In this document: piece after piece, positions 1 to 13,152 of the stretch
Layout of the letters: each line of letters begins with the position of its first letter
How positions within the stretch are numbered: the stretch's first letter is position 1
DNA from: Dipetalonema caudispina
Taxonomy: Eukaryota > Nematoda > Chromadorea > Rhabditida > Onchocercidae
NCBI GenBank assembly: GCA_013365325.1
Contig: JABVXV010000113.1
Location: 109,263 to 173,262 of the forward strand
Direction: 5' to 3'
Length of the DNA stretch: 64,000 bases
The notes under the pieces: generated by a model
What the model saw: the letters and a program-made list of their open reading frames with translations, nothing else
Databases searched by the model: none
Told to the model about the DNA's origin: nothing
Program-made: the position numbers and the translations under genes

Positions 1-1024
1 ACAGTTACATAGTCCTAAAATTGCTGCTCTTGCTTATTGGCCACTATGCAGAACAGCATTATCATTCGTAAGTTATAACGATACTTCCCAAAATATAATA
101 CAGAAAAGGCAGCAAAGCACTCCTCAGTTAAGATAAGTTTATAAATTTAAAAAGAAAAATCAGTTTAAGGAAGCTCGTGATTTCAATTTCGTCAAGATAA
201 AGTTTATAAAAAAGAAGAATTCTAACAGCAACTAATAAATCCATACTTCACCGAACCCATGCAACAAATTTTCACGCCCATAAATCTGATTAGGATCAAC
301 TGATCGTGTCATCTCACGATATTCGCGATCTTCCTAAAACAAACTCCTATCATCTTCTCCAATAATAAATAAGCCTCGAAAGTAACAATTGCGCATGTAA
401 ATATGGAGTTCATTTCTAAATAAATCTCGAAATCAAAAAGAAGTAAATCATACCCAAAACAATTACTGATTATCACCGTTCTGGAATTTCTTTTTCATGA
501 CAGCACAATAATTTTAAAAGTTTGCGAAAAAGGAAGTAACAAATTACAAACAATTTCTAAATATTTACCTGCTCTCGTCTCAATCTTTCAAGTCTAGCCT
601 CATATTCAGGATTAATTTTTTTTTCAATCACTGGGACATGAGGTTTTATCCTTTCGATAAACTTGTAAACAGGGAAATTCCTGGAAAGAGGCTTCAGGAT
701 GGACATCATTTCATCGCAATCAAATATCATCATTTCCTGCTGTAAGAATAATAAAAGACGCTGTGTAAATTGTCGAACTTCTATCACAATTTATTTATTT
801 CAGAACAGTTATTCTTTCATCAGAGCATGCATTGCATTCTAAAATTGGATCCCTAACTTCGAGATAATTCCAAAAGATATCCATCTGAAATCAATATTGG
901 ATTCGCTGACACTTATAATTTTTACCTTCATTAATCGATTACTTCGTATTTTCATATCCTCATCATTTAACTCATCCAACCAATCTTGTAACAACTCAAT
1001 ACCTTCTTTCGACACCTCCCACAT
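1..1024 (-). CDS. TMEM199/Vma12-like V-ATPase assembly factor, 3' part outside window
   Basis: Exons on the minus strand: 926-1024, 569-739, 247-333 and the first 14 bases of a fourth exon at 1-14; all junctions are phase 0. The visible product is about 123 residues starting MWEVSKEG. The diagnostic stretch is VIEKKINPEYEARLERLRR followed by EDREYREMTRSVDPNQ, which matches the TMEM199/Vma12 signature (NPEL-ARLEK, then EEYKRITRNV) just before the two transmembrane helices. Those helices would lie left of the window. Members of this family sit in the ER/Golgi membrane and help assemble the V0 sector of the proton pump. The start was chosen because an in-frame stop precedes the next upstream candidate and a TTTCAG acceptor lies 13 bases before this ATG. 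The match is by motif recall, not a search. Confidence 0.68.
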
Positions 1025-1037
1025 TATTAAAAAAGAT

Positions 1038-1043
1038 CTGAAA
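1038..1043 (-). promoter_or_regulatory. Splice acceptor just upstream of the TMEM199-like ATG (probable SL trans-splice site)
   Basis: On the minus strand the sequence reads TTTCAG followed by 13 bases and then ATG at 1024. No coding exon joining to it was found upstream, so a spliced-leader acceptor is the simplest reading; a 5' non-coding exon is the alternative. Confidence 0.45.
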
Positions 1044-3411
1044 GGATTGTTTATTTTATTACCAAAAGGAACTGAGTAGTATATCACTGGTCTTTTCTCC
1101 GATATGTCTACAATGAAAGCTACTTCCACTCATCCCAAAAACAATCCACCTACTTCAAGCAAAAGCTTTGATTAAATTTCAATTAACAGTGATTATTTCA
1201 CATATTTCGCTCCTGAAACTATGAAAGGTAAGCATCAAATTTGTATCTTTAAAGATAAATACCATAGGAACACCAGAATGTGATGGGTAATTCCCGAATA
1301 AATCTAATCTATATTAGATTCTGAACATCCCGACGCAAAACAGGGTATCGATCTAGTGTAGTTTCAACACCAGTTCTTATTACAAAATTAGTTCGCGCTC
1401 AAAATGAAGCACTCGGGAATCAAATATGAAACTACTTCATTAAGCTTGAGCATACTTTGAAAGTACCTAAGTAAATTCTTGGTCTGTAAAATGTAAAGAT
1501 CGATAACAATTTTCGAAACATCGCTTTATACCAATAACAACTCTTCAAGAAAACGAACTTTAATATTTGAAAGAAAAAAAAAAAGGAACAAATAAACAAG
1601 CAAACAATGTAACAGTAAAATGACACAATCCGAGGCAATTTGTTTTCGTTGATAAATACGAAACAAACAATATTGTTAAGTTTCAAAAATTGAGAAACAG
1701 TTTGAGAACGACATGTAAAAATCATGAAGCATCACTAGAATTATTAAAATACATAAGCCAGGGTTGGATAAAAATGACAAATCATTTAATCCTTTCACAG
1801 TAATACCGTTGATTTTGAAAAATTCATATATCAGTGCCATGTCCCAAATTTTAAAGATTCAGATGGCTGTGGCATAGAAGAAACAGAAAAAGGTTGATTA
1901 GGTGGATTACAAAATATTGCAAAAGATATAGATCAATTTAAGACACTCACTGGTACCAGAACAAACCAGTTATCCTGCAATGATAAATATACAATCAGCA
2001 CAAAAAAGAGTCACCATAAAGCAAGATGGCAACCCGTAAAAATAAAAATTCCAGAGATATTACTTGTCCTCCATTCTCTATCATTGTACTTCATCAAACA
2101 AATGCACTATTTTCCTTTTATTTTCGAAATTTTTCTGCTTTGAAACAAGCGACAAAGTAGAAGTGCACAATAATGTTTAAAAGAAAATTTCCACGTTCCA
2201 CGTGTGTGGAAGCGTAAAAAAAGAGCGCTAACTATAAACCTTTGAAAAAAATACACTTTTATTCTCACAGCTAAAATAAATTTGGCATTTAAATATTATG
2301 CCTGTAAATAGAAGAAATTCAACAATGATAAAAGATATACAACTGCATGTCAAATAACACTGTACTTTCTCGAAAGCTGAATAAAACCTGAAAGTTAGGA
2401 TCTTCGAGAATAGCACTTCATTCTTCATCAACACAGTTTGGGAAGTGAGACTTGGAGATTCGTTGACTTGTATATGATTTAAATGAAAGTGGTAGGTTAC
2501 TTTGAACCAATCTACTGTTCATTATATTTCAGTTACACTCTTTCCTCCCTCACCAGAAACTATTTTTCCTAGATTTCAAAAAAACACTTCAATGTCATTG
2601 TACACATATTATGATGAAATCAACGAGATCTCCAACAAAGTAGATGTCAAAATAAATGAAGCAATTTTCAATGCAAAGTACTTCACAAGAACCATGAAAT
2701 CAGTTCCATGGTAACCCAACAGAAATTTACAGAAGGCAGAAAAACTGAAAATTTCTTATATCTTGTTTAGATATAACGCCAGAAGTACAATTTCAACCTA
2801 TCCTAAAAGCAATGCACAAACCGAACAAATGAAGGGCCTAAATGTTCGGTAAGAAGAAGAAAATAACAACAAAACTGCCATAAACTTTACGCAGTATTAA
2901 TTAATAGTGATCAGTAATGAACTGCAGGATTACAGTTACAGAACAATTCTCCTTTCACTCACACTAATGCTTTAACTTAACTGATACGAAATGACATCAC
3001 CAAAAAACTCACATGCTTTTTTATGCAACCACTACAGAAAAGAATGGTTCCAACTCCCTAATACTTTTACTAGTTTGCTTTTCAATAGAATTCATCTACA
3101 AAAAGTTACACAGAGAAATTCCACATCATGAAACAAGGAATCCACGGAACCAAAATGCGGTAATATTAAGCAGTCAGCTATCGCTCTCATTATCGTTATT
3201 TCTATAACTACCTAAAGTAATTCGCATACCCGCTAATTTACAAGTGCTTTTTGGAATATCCCGGAAGTTTAGGCCTAATTTTCTCCCCTCTCTATTATCT
3301 CCTTACAACAAATATACTTCCCAGCAATACTTCAAAACCAAATTTTAAAAAGAAAAAGACTCTTTCAACAAGCCATTCATTTCGTCAAAGAATACTGCAA
3401 AATACAAACGC
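1044..3411. other. Intergenic, no gene seen
   Basis: This AT-rich spacer lies between the USP stop codon and the TMEM199-like start. It must contain the USP 3'UTR. Short open frames occur on both strands, but none has splice-phase support or recognisable protein motifs. Confidence 0.5.
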
Positions 3412-6400
3412 TTAAGTATCCATTGATATTTGAACATATGGACGCTTCATCATTCGATTCCTAGGAGGTGTATCGTTTTGTACTTCATTTGCATTTGCAG
3501 CAGCCAATGGTAGTGAAGGTGAAACAGGATTTCTGAATGCATCACATCGAACATATAACAATATGTAGGCTTGTGTATTGTGCAATTCGGATAGGGAAAC
3601 TCTGTGACGCTGGAAAAGCAAAAATTTCAATCATTATCAAAAATGATACTATAATGAACAGAAAAAATATATCAGGAATGATTCCCTTTCTAAATGCTAC
3701 TGGAAGCATAATTGAAGAATATTTTAAAGCCGAGAGGAGTAAATAAATATGTCGTTGGGAATGCATGTTAGATAAGACTACATCATATTCTAATGAAAAT
3801 TCTTGTTCTTAGTATTTCGACACGAAAGACATATGCTACTGCTAAAACACTACTACTCTGATCGATAAAGTGGTTTACGATTGTCCTTACACATCTCTTT
3901 CTGAAAACTCAAAAGTGACTATGATCAATGTGCGACCGCGTCACCAATAGTATATTTTACTGAACCATCTCACTAATCTTCAACATGTCAATCCTCAATT
4001 TTCCATTCAAATCCGCTAAATAAAGCGCTTTAATAAAAACAGGAAAAACGAATCGATGTAGATTCTAAAGACTATTAACCCTACAAATTTTATTTCTTTT
4101 CATAGTGAATCTCTATTACCCGCGGCTAACCTTCTCTTCATTTTGATTAAGTTCTACGTTTCATCAGCAGATACATCAATCCCTTACATCATGAAATCAA
4201 TTTTAATGAGAATGTCGACTACAATATCATTTACTGATGTAATACATTATATACCTGTTCATCATCGAATAAATAATAGCTTCTACCATCAAATCCTCGC
4301 ACAACAGCAATATAATGTCCATGCTCCACTGCATTACCCATATGCTGAACAATACCAGTAAGCTCGTAGATGTGCGATTCTCCCGCACGATGGATATATC
4401 GTTCGAGATTCAGTCTCAACTAAAAAATTAGAATAAGAGTAGCTCTTCCACGAGAAATTTTTATGGGATAAGTTTATATAGATTCTGTAAGTCAATTATA
4501 TAATGCAACGACAAATACACAAATCCTCCCAAAATAATGTCTGTACACCGTCATCAAGTATACCAGTTATCAGCAATAATTACATATTGTTAAGATAAGA
4601 TACACATATTCTAGGTTGTTTTTTTAAGGAATAAAGAGCGCCATTTAGCGACCAACCGAACTACTAATAATGTTGCACTAAAAGGATGAGGAAATTCAAA
4701 ACAGGCAGTAATACATATAATACAGTCACTCGAACCAACATTGAAGCAAGATAAGTTTTTCAAAACAACATACACTGAAATTAACATGGACGCCTATCTT
4801 TCCACCAATCGAGTTGAACCGTTTTATCTGGATAAGCAAAAGGTTCGGTGCACGCAGAATACGTGAACTACGTTGGATTTGCGTTGTCCTCTTACAGCTG
4901 TAGATATCATAATTATAGAACACATCTCTTAATTACAGAACACTTACTCCTCCTGGTTGACCATTATTCTGCTTTTCCAACTATTCCACAACATATTCAT
5001 AAAATCTCCCACCTTACCTACTAAAATCCGAATATCAAAGGTAATCCATTATACTCTGCTTCTCTCTATTGGCCTAACTCATTCTTTATCGTTTAGAAAA
5101 TTATGCTCCAAGAATTTGTCATTCTTGAGCTAAAAAGAAAAGATACTTGGTGCATTTAAAATTGTTCAACACTTCGCTGCCAAAATAATCGTCCAGTAAA
5201 TCCTCCAGAGTTATCCGTCTGTCATAACTTGATTTCTTTATGCCAAGATTAAGCTCCCGAAAACGTTCGTAATTTATTAGTATTGCGGAACACGCCGAAC
5301 ATTGAATTTGATTCCGTAATGTTCCGACAAAAAGTTGTTCCACTGGTGTTGAAAAGCGTGGTCCACTACAACAATAAAGAACAGGTCAAGCTTTCAAGAA
5401 ATCAGAACAATCTATAAATTTGAAAAAAAAAAGCAAAAAAAAAAAACAAAAACACTGTTTAAGCAGTTCTTAGAAGCTTGGTTAAAGATTACCAAGTTTC
5501 TAAAAACTATTTGAACTGTGCAACATGCAACAAAGCAAAAAAAAAAATACTTTAATGGATTAGCGAAATTACGATCAGAAGAGGATGTTCCATTTCGTGC
5601 TTCTGAGTCGAGAGCATCCAGTATGTGATTCAAAGCTTCATGAGCATCTTCCTGTGCACCCAACAAGTGAGATGGAAATGCCTCTGAAAAATGTTAGGGT
5701 AACTTATGAGAAAGCGTAAAACATATTTTTGATATTTCTAAAACTAACAAACAAGCTAGAAAACAGGAAATCTTACTTTCCAGAATGAAACTAATCCAAG
5801 CAGGTTTGAATGGTTGTCTGCTTGACATTGAATACCTTATAAATCTCGCAAGGCCACAAGCAACACAATCCTTCACACCTGCAATTTAAATTTAGTGCAG
5901 AAATAAATGAGTCAAACAAAACATGAAGTATAACGGTGAAATAAAATCAACTTACACGAAAATAAAGGGAGATGCTCGCCAAGATATCGTGCAAACGGAA
6001 TACAATGCAAAATAATCTGAAGGACTGCGTTTAAAAAGCAGTCATTGGAATAGTTACAGAGGCCGACACCGATATTACGACCATCCGGATTCTGAAAATA
6101 AATAATGAATCTGTAGAAAAATTTTGCCGATACTTTCGCATAAAACTTTAAAACTGGAAGTACTTCAATGCAATGAAATCACTCCAAAATTAATGGATAT
6201 ACGAATATTCCCAGCATTATCTTGAAAATATGTTATAAAAACCAACCAGAACACGGCTGCCTTCCCATGTCGCATAAAATATTACACGATTATTTGCAGG
6301 GAATCTAGTTTCTAATTCGCTATTTTCTGACATCAATCGTTTCCCTTCAGCCTTACCGTTCAGAGCTCGATTAACCTGAAAAGCGTAAATAGAAGACCAA

Positions 6401-8472
6401 AAAATGTCGCAATCGCTGAAGACTCTTCAATTATAAAGATATGATGTTCAGTCCAATTAACCAGATCGTGCATCAAATACTTCTTTACGGTGTTTTTCTA
6501 AAACCAAAACTTGAGTTTCCAAAAAGGAAATCAATTTTTCCAAACAACAATAATAGCGATAGTTACTCCGCCACATTCCACAGTAAATTATATATTAGAG
6601 GATAATACAGAAAAATGCGAGAAGCTAAAAAGTAGAGCAAAGAACCAAAAAAGAAATTAGCTCAAGAAGAACCAAAAAATAACATCCGAAAATTACTGCG
6701 ATGAAAGTTAACCTGAGATTCCAATTTTCTAGTCGATGTGTGACTAGCATTTACATCTACACGCCGCTTTACCGCACCATTTAGTATGGGTTTCGACCCC
6801 GATGTGAAACCTTTGGAAGTTGACGGCTTATTATCATCATAACCGTTATGATTTCCGAAATCCAAATGGGAATTAACGTGAACTGGAGGGGAGCTGAAAA
6901 TTTTAACACAATAAATTCAACAAGTCTTTACTTCTAGGAAAAAACCTTTTCTGTAACTTTTTTACTTCGAAAGAAGAGTACGCTAGAGATTAAAGAAATA
7001 ACTTATGAGTTAAAGACGACAGTCGAGTTATTCCAACTACTACAAGAACTAATGAGAGGAAATAAAACGTGACAAAATTCATTTCTTAAAATTGAAAAAA
7101 TCTTACTTAAGCCGCCTAACATTATTTGCACCATGGAGCACGTCCCGAGCAAAATACTTTGTGAGTTTTGTCGTCCCATCATTAGTTTGAGTAGAATGTG
7201 CATTGTTCGGATGTTTTCCACTACCTTTGTGTTGAGCATCCGTGGCAGCATGATTTTTTGGTGATTGGTTAGTAGAACTAACAGTCACTGATAACGTACT
7301 GATAGTACTGCTCATACTTGAACTACGCGCCGATGATGTAGATGATGAATTGATTTTCAACCGCTTTGCACTGAAATAAATCCAATTTGTTACATAAGTT
7401 GCATATTTTTTCTTAACCAGTACAATAACAGATTACCTCCCATGTGTTTTTGTGGATAGAACGAAAAACCATTTAATGTATTGGGAACATAATTCCACAA
7501 CGCATAGAGTTTGAAATGTGATTTTGAACACCAAAACCATATCAAGTACAAAACATCATCGACATGCTCATGAAATCAGAATTGGAATTTCTCAAAAAAC
7601 TTATTTCCGAAGCAAAATTTTCAAGAAAACGCAGAACTTTCAAATGCTTTAAATCAATTTTTTTGCTACAATACTCCAATAATCATTACGACATTTGGCA
7701 TAGTGATGAATAATAAAATGAGCCATTATAAATCATTTCAATTATAAAAATCTGATAGTAGAGTGTGAGTATTCCAGACAAGAGGCTTCGATATATATCC
7801 CACACGTCGAATCATCAATATCAAACTGGTAACAGTCTTCAATCTTTTCCTTCCTTCCGCAATCCCTTATTCTCCACGGCAAAAATGTTCATAATGTATT
7901 ATAAATATATGCATTAAGGGGAATGACAAGGAAGAAACCTTCGAGCGGGAGGTGAACGCGGTGATGACGAACTATCTCGATAATTCGTTTGAATCATACG
8001 TAATCCTGTGGAGTCATATGAAGGTGGTACGTGATTTGAAGTTGATCCTGAACACAACGTCTCAATAACTTTAAATCTTGTGATATAATTAACTTCATTT
8101 ACACTATAACAGTGAGCTCCGCAACTTAATACATCTCTTACGAATTCTATTGATTAAAGCTGGCTTCCTTTTTAGTTTATAAAACGCATACTATAAATCC
8201 GTATTCTATTTGAGGATTCCCGGGTTTATCAGAAATTTTTGTCCCAAAAAATTCATTACTCTTCTAGAAGTGATAAGCTAATTTTTAAAATAAAAAAGTA
8301 CAGCAAATGAAACTTTTTATTAAGAAATTCAGAACAGACCAGAATTTGTACTGGAAACTATTTCGTATCCCCGTCCACGTTCAACCATTTCGCATGTTCT
8401 TGACGTGCTCTGTCCGGAATTAGATACCGCTGAATTTAGCACAGTGCAATTCCTTGCAGTAGATCGCATCAT
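3412..8472 (-). CDS. Ubiquitin carboxyl-terminal hydrolase, USP36/42-like (peptidase C19)
   Basis: Twelve exons (minus strand): 8352-8472, 7939-8047, 7107-7370, 6713-6893, 6247-6375, 5956-6091, 5777-5878, 5551-5683, 5147-5365, 4774-4897, 4255-4419, 3412-3609; 1881 nt, 626 aa, every junction in phase. Residues 1 to about 265 are Ser/Thr-rich and look disordered. The USP fold follows. The Cys box is GLCNYSNDCFLNAVLQ with Cys286, then QEDAHE, two zinc CxxC pairs (CSAC and CTNC) in the fingers, the block LRAPNLLLIQIKRF, the His box EHGHYIAVV with His541, and YYLFDDEQ with Asp558/559. The frame ends soon after the last motif, QAYILLYVR. The family removes ubiquitin from protein substrates; USP36/42 relatives are mostly nuclear or nucleolar. 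The Cys box is unusual: family consensus GNTC is SNDC here, though the nucleophile, His and Asp remain. The start is the first ATG after an in-frame stop; a further 5' exon cannot be excluded. Confidence 0.9.
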
Positions 8473-10592
8473 TGATTGTTTTTCAAAATCAAGACTTTTA
8501 CTATAATAAGTTCTATTTAGCGTACTTTATTAGGAGAAAGAGCAAGGGGAAGAGAGAGAGAGAAAAAGATATCATGACGACAATTTATATGCAAGAAACG
8601 GTTATTCATAACTGAATAACATAACCATCTCATGTAAAAAAGGTAAAGTAAAAGCAACCAAAAAAAAAAAAGAAAGAAGAAAGGGACAGAAAGAACTCCA
8701 ACATAAAAGGAAGAAATAAAATATACCTCTAAAGGCAATGAAAAGATGAAGAATGCCCGAACTACGAAAGTTCGAACGCATTTTTAAACGACAGTTATAT
8801 TTACAATTTAAGACAACCCTTAAGAAACAGTTATTAAGTCCCTATAAACATTTAGTTTGTAGGGAATGCTTAAAAAGTAATTGTCGTACAACACGATTGC
8901 TAATAATAATAATTTTGTCTGGTTATCTCGTCCATTAGTATCCTCTTCGGTTTCTTTTTTTATCTATTTGCCGATCAAAGACTTTCTTCTTTCGCTCAAA
9001 AAATGGTCTCAAATGATAATTTTCTCTATTGATATTACTCTAATCAATGCTAGTTCCTCTTGAAATCACGTAACTTCCGAATATATTACAAACACTCACT
9101 TTTCCCTTCCTTCTTCTCCTTTCTCTTATTCTTTCCCATTCATTCCTATTGAGACGGGCAACATCACAATGAATGGACATATTGAAGAATGAAAACAACA
9201 AGGATTACCTAATTCTCTTGAAACATATTTTCTCTCTTTCTCTCTCTTGCTCTATGTACATTAAATAATTCAGTTTTGTGTGACAAGATATCCTTGCTCA
9301 GATGTAACAATGTCATTCAATTCTTTCTTTTCATCCCATATTTTCATCTTTTCAGTAAATGAACATTGTGTGAAGTATTCAACCTATCAAAACCACATGT
9401 TTTATATCAATTTTTTTTTTAAATTACAGTCTGCCTTCCATCAAAATTACAGACATTGGAATATGTTAAGAAATGGAATAATACCTCGATTTAGCAAATG
9501 GAATATATGCTTGAATCAATGCAATGGGATCAATTTGCGCCATGAAACGGTAGAAAAGCCAACGACGATTGATGCCATATAGAAATCAATCACTTTATAA
9601 GCACCCACCACAACACTATTGTATATACAATTGCTGTCGATTGCTTTTGTCACAATACCTGCATTACTGATTAGGGTTGCAAGGGATAACTGGAATTAAC
9701 AATGAGGGTATAACTATAATGGCGTCAAACTGGAGTTTCTTAGGAATCAATTTATGACGCCATCTTTCCATATATTTCATAATCTTGCTGCTGCTTAAAG
9801 CCATTGATGAATCGGATCCTTCAATCGACATGAAATGGTATATTCCTTCGTTTATTCCAAACTTTGGAAACTTGCTAGTTAAACCACCTTTTTTTTTTGA
9901 AAAGACTCCAAAAAGATACATGCTATCTCTTGGCAAAATTTATGAGGGACGAAATTACTAACAGAGCGAGTAAAAGAACAGAAATTACCAACTTAGCATG
10001 TATCAGTTTAATGAACAAAATCATTTCCTGTTGAAATATATACAATTTACATACGCATAAGACATGAACATAATCTTATTCAACATTATAACAAATAAAT
10101 GATTACGTAATGTAAACCTAACTTTTATTGTTTGCAACGTATACACGCAAATAACTCAAAGATGATTGATCTACTTGTTACGCAGCAAAATTTAAGAGCA
10201 TCAATTTCTGCCTCTTTTAGGATTCCCTGTTGTCTTGCAATTAGCATTACACGTACACGTTTAACAAAATCAAACGATTACGCAATTTAGGTTAAACGAA
10301 AGAAGAGGTATAAATACATCCATATTCGTCCAAATCTCTAGCATTAACCGCCCAAATAAGTGAGGTCAATACATGTTTTCGTTTCGAGACTATCTTAGAC
10401 AATATTTATTATCTCAAGCACAATATCTAATATTAATTGTACTGTTCAATAAAGTTAATACTTAATTCATTTAATCTAATTCTCACAAGTTTAACGTAAC
10501 ATAATCCCGAAACTTACGTTATCTACATGCGATATGACGCTGCAACAGTAGCAGATCGCAGGTCATTTCTACATGCGAAGCCGCGCGGCGTG

Positions 10593-10619
10593 GTTGCGTT
10601 GCGGGTGACGCAGCGCAAC
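10593..10619. repeat. 11-bp GC-rich hairpin with 5-base loop
   Basis: Arms 10593-10603 and 10609-10619 pair over 11 positions (ten Watson-Crick, one G-T), with loop GGTGA. Just upstream lies the palindrome CCGCGCGG at 10581-10588. This is the most GC-rich patch in the flanking DNA. Its function is unknown; it may belong to the USP promoter or be a structured RNA element. Confidence 0.6.
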
Positions 10620-12781
10620 TGAGTTGTATCGTGGCTAAGAGTTGAATGATGTGATGAGGTAAGGGTTGAATTTGTGTGACTGTAATATATAATGAAGTTA
10701 GCGGATGGGATATATAAATTTACGTTCACGTACGTACAAAATTAAATTAAAAGAATAATTCTTCTGTGAATGTTTGGAGCAGTTAATTTTATCAAATTTC
10801 TTCCGAAGAAAGAAATTCAATTAAAATATAACGAAAGTCACATTGGAATATTGCACATTATAGTGTCATGAGCGTTGAAATTATTGCATTAACATATAAA
10901 GTGTCAACATAAATATACCGCAATATCGCGGTACATGCGAGAATTTATTGAATTGGTTGCATGTTGTATTGTATAAATCGGTTGCGCGGGCAAAGTGTGA
11001 ATTGAAATGAAGATAAAATTTAAATTTTCAACTGTATTGTGTGGTCGACAAATGCAGCACAAATTTGTATTCCTAAAAAAAAAAGAAGGGAGATTTAAAA
11101 GACTTTGGTATATTGGGAAGTTTTGATTTCCAAAAATGGATCCGGAAGTATTTCATGTTGAAGGAATACTATTCTCAATACCATTCTCAGTAATATCTTA
11201 GTTTGGAAAATAAATATTTTCAATTCTCGAGATATTATGAAAATATTTTAATTTCTAAAAAGATTATTGAAATAATTTTAATCTTGGAGAAGTTCTCAGA
11301 AATTAGGTTTTGATGATAATGGGGTTTTCCGGAAGAAATGAAAGGAAAGCAATCTGCCAAAAGTCAGATAAAGTGAACAAAAAGGTCAGATCATCTTCTT
11401 TTCGTGAATGTTGGGATGAATATAAACGATATGAAGTGTATATTTACGATTTGCAGTGAATTTATTTGTTTTTATCAATTTAACAACTTTTGGAAATAGT
11501 ATGTCATCTTAGAAGCATCTAACAGATTGAATATTTGTTGCAATGTGACAGTTTTAATCGAAAAGAAGAAAATCAGATTATTGTTTGATGCTGACATAGA
11601 GGGCTGGAAAAAGATTGCTATTTAAAGTTCTTGATAATTTTTTGAAATTTGACAAAAGTGCAAAAAAGAGATGGTTAACGGGAGGAGATAAAGGTAAAGG
11701 TCCCTTGATAATTGGAATTTTATAATGGGATCGAAATGGTTTTACCATGCAGGTATCAAACCCGTGGGAGGGCAAGTAAAATGATTTGCGTTTGAAAGGA
11801 AATGGAACTATCAATCTACGATGGTAAAGAAGCGAATTTAAACGACAAAAACTTTTCTTTGATGATTGAGAGGTACATTGTCAGTAATTGATCTTGAAAG
11901 GATCGATTAAATTATTAGAAAATTTCCATATCAGTTCTCCAATCTTCCCAAATAAAAACGGCACCCATTTACTACTCTCAGTCTATATTTAATAAATGTA
12001 TGAATTCCGATTACTTCATCGTACAAATGGTACTTATATAAATTAATCTTTTTCTTTTTAAACTCTCGAACCCAATCGATTTCTCGGATGCAGTTCATAA
12101 TTGAAGTAAGTAAAAGTTATTACGAAAAGCAAGTTATCATGTACAAGTCTTTTGTCCTTTTTCTGGCATTTAATTCATTAAATTGAAAAATCGGTAATTT
12201 GTAATTTTTAATTACTGTAACAAAGTCTTCATACAAAATGCACAATTTGTACAACAATTACAACAATGAAACAAGATGACAATGTAACATATATTAACAC
12301 GTTGAAAATTAAGAGAATCCTATAATGTTGAAGGTAACAACATGGAGTCACGCTAAAAATGCATAAATTTTGTTTGCATTCAACAACCGAGCACTTCACA
12401 AGTGTTCAAAGAAAAACGTGAGCTTACCCTTCTAGTTGCTAAGCGTAAACCGCCGCATTGTTTACTTTCATGTTGTAGCAAAAAAAAAAAAAAAAAAAAA
12501 AATTGGATTGTGGAGAAGATCAAACTAGGAACTATTCGTTTTGAACCCATTACCTCTGAGAAGTATGCTTAGCAATCAGTGAAATGCCCCGAGAATTGCA
12601 ACACTTTCAGTTGATATTAATCAGCATAAAGGGTCAATTTTTCCCCATCAATAAAGCCTATCGGACAATTAATGCTTCGGAAGTGGATTATGAAGTTCTG
12701 CCTTCACTTGATATTTTCACTCATCGGCTACTAATTCAATCATCTCTACACTTTTCACAGAGGAAAATATTTCCAAATGCA

Positions 12782-12849
12782 GCATGACGCAGAAGTGTTT
12801 ACTAAGAGTTCGCAGAATTCTTAGTAAACACGAATTTTTTGGCGACAGC
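12782..12849. repeat. Imperfect hairpin with a perfect 13-bp core (pre-miRNA-sized)
   Basis: The core arms 12795-12807 (GTGTTTACTAAGA) and 12819-12831 are exact reverse complements around an 11-base loop. Pairing continues outward (12791-12794 with 12837-12840, and 12788-12790 with 12842-12844 plus scattered pairs out to 12782/12849) with a 5-base bulge on the 3' side. Total span is about 68 bases. A 12-bp or longer perfect inverted repeat at this distance is uncommon in random sequence. No transcription evidence can be read from sequence. Confidence 0.55.
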
Positions 12850-13152
12850 AATGAGCAAATTATTTCCTGTTGGCAAAAATATCATGAGTCTTGCTGCGTT
12901 TATTTGGAGTAATAAATATGTGTTTGAGTTCAGTTACAACAGTTTAAAATGTACGACCAGCAACAACTGCTACTTAACCATCAGCTAATATGTCGCTAAA
13001 ACAAGAAGTTAAAAAAGTAAGAAATTACTGAGATATTGGGACTCAGAGATTACATACATCCAAAATTTTGTTGTAAAATAAAAGGAAGATATATTAGGTC
13101 TAAAGGATTCAGCTAATTACCATACTGGTGCAAAGATATTCTTTGGTTCCTA

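Larger units (their letters stand above)
8473..13152. other. Intergenic, no supported gene; two hairpins
   Basis: This 4.7 kb stretch lies between the MLYCD stop and the USP start, both on the minus strand. It holds a small GC-rich patch near 10540-10620, a run of about 22 A at 12480-12501, and the hairpins listed separately. A 90-codon open frame on the minus strand at 9664-9936 has no splice or family support. The region probably contains the MLYCD 3'UTR and the USP promoter. Confidence 0.45.

Noticed and set aside
9664..9936. Ninety-codon minus-strand frame, with a second frame near 9480-9580 sharing GIN and FM-like words
   Set aside because: No acceptor opens the second frame, the shared words are few, and no family is recognised. 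The resemblance is likely chance or a decayed remnant.
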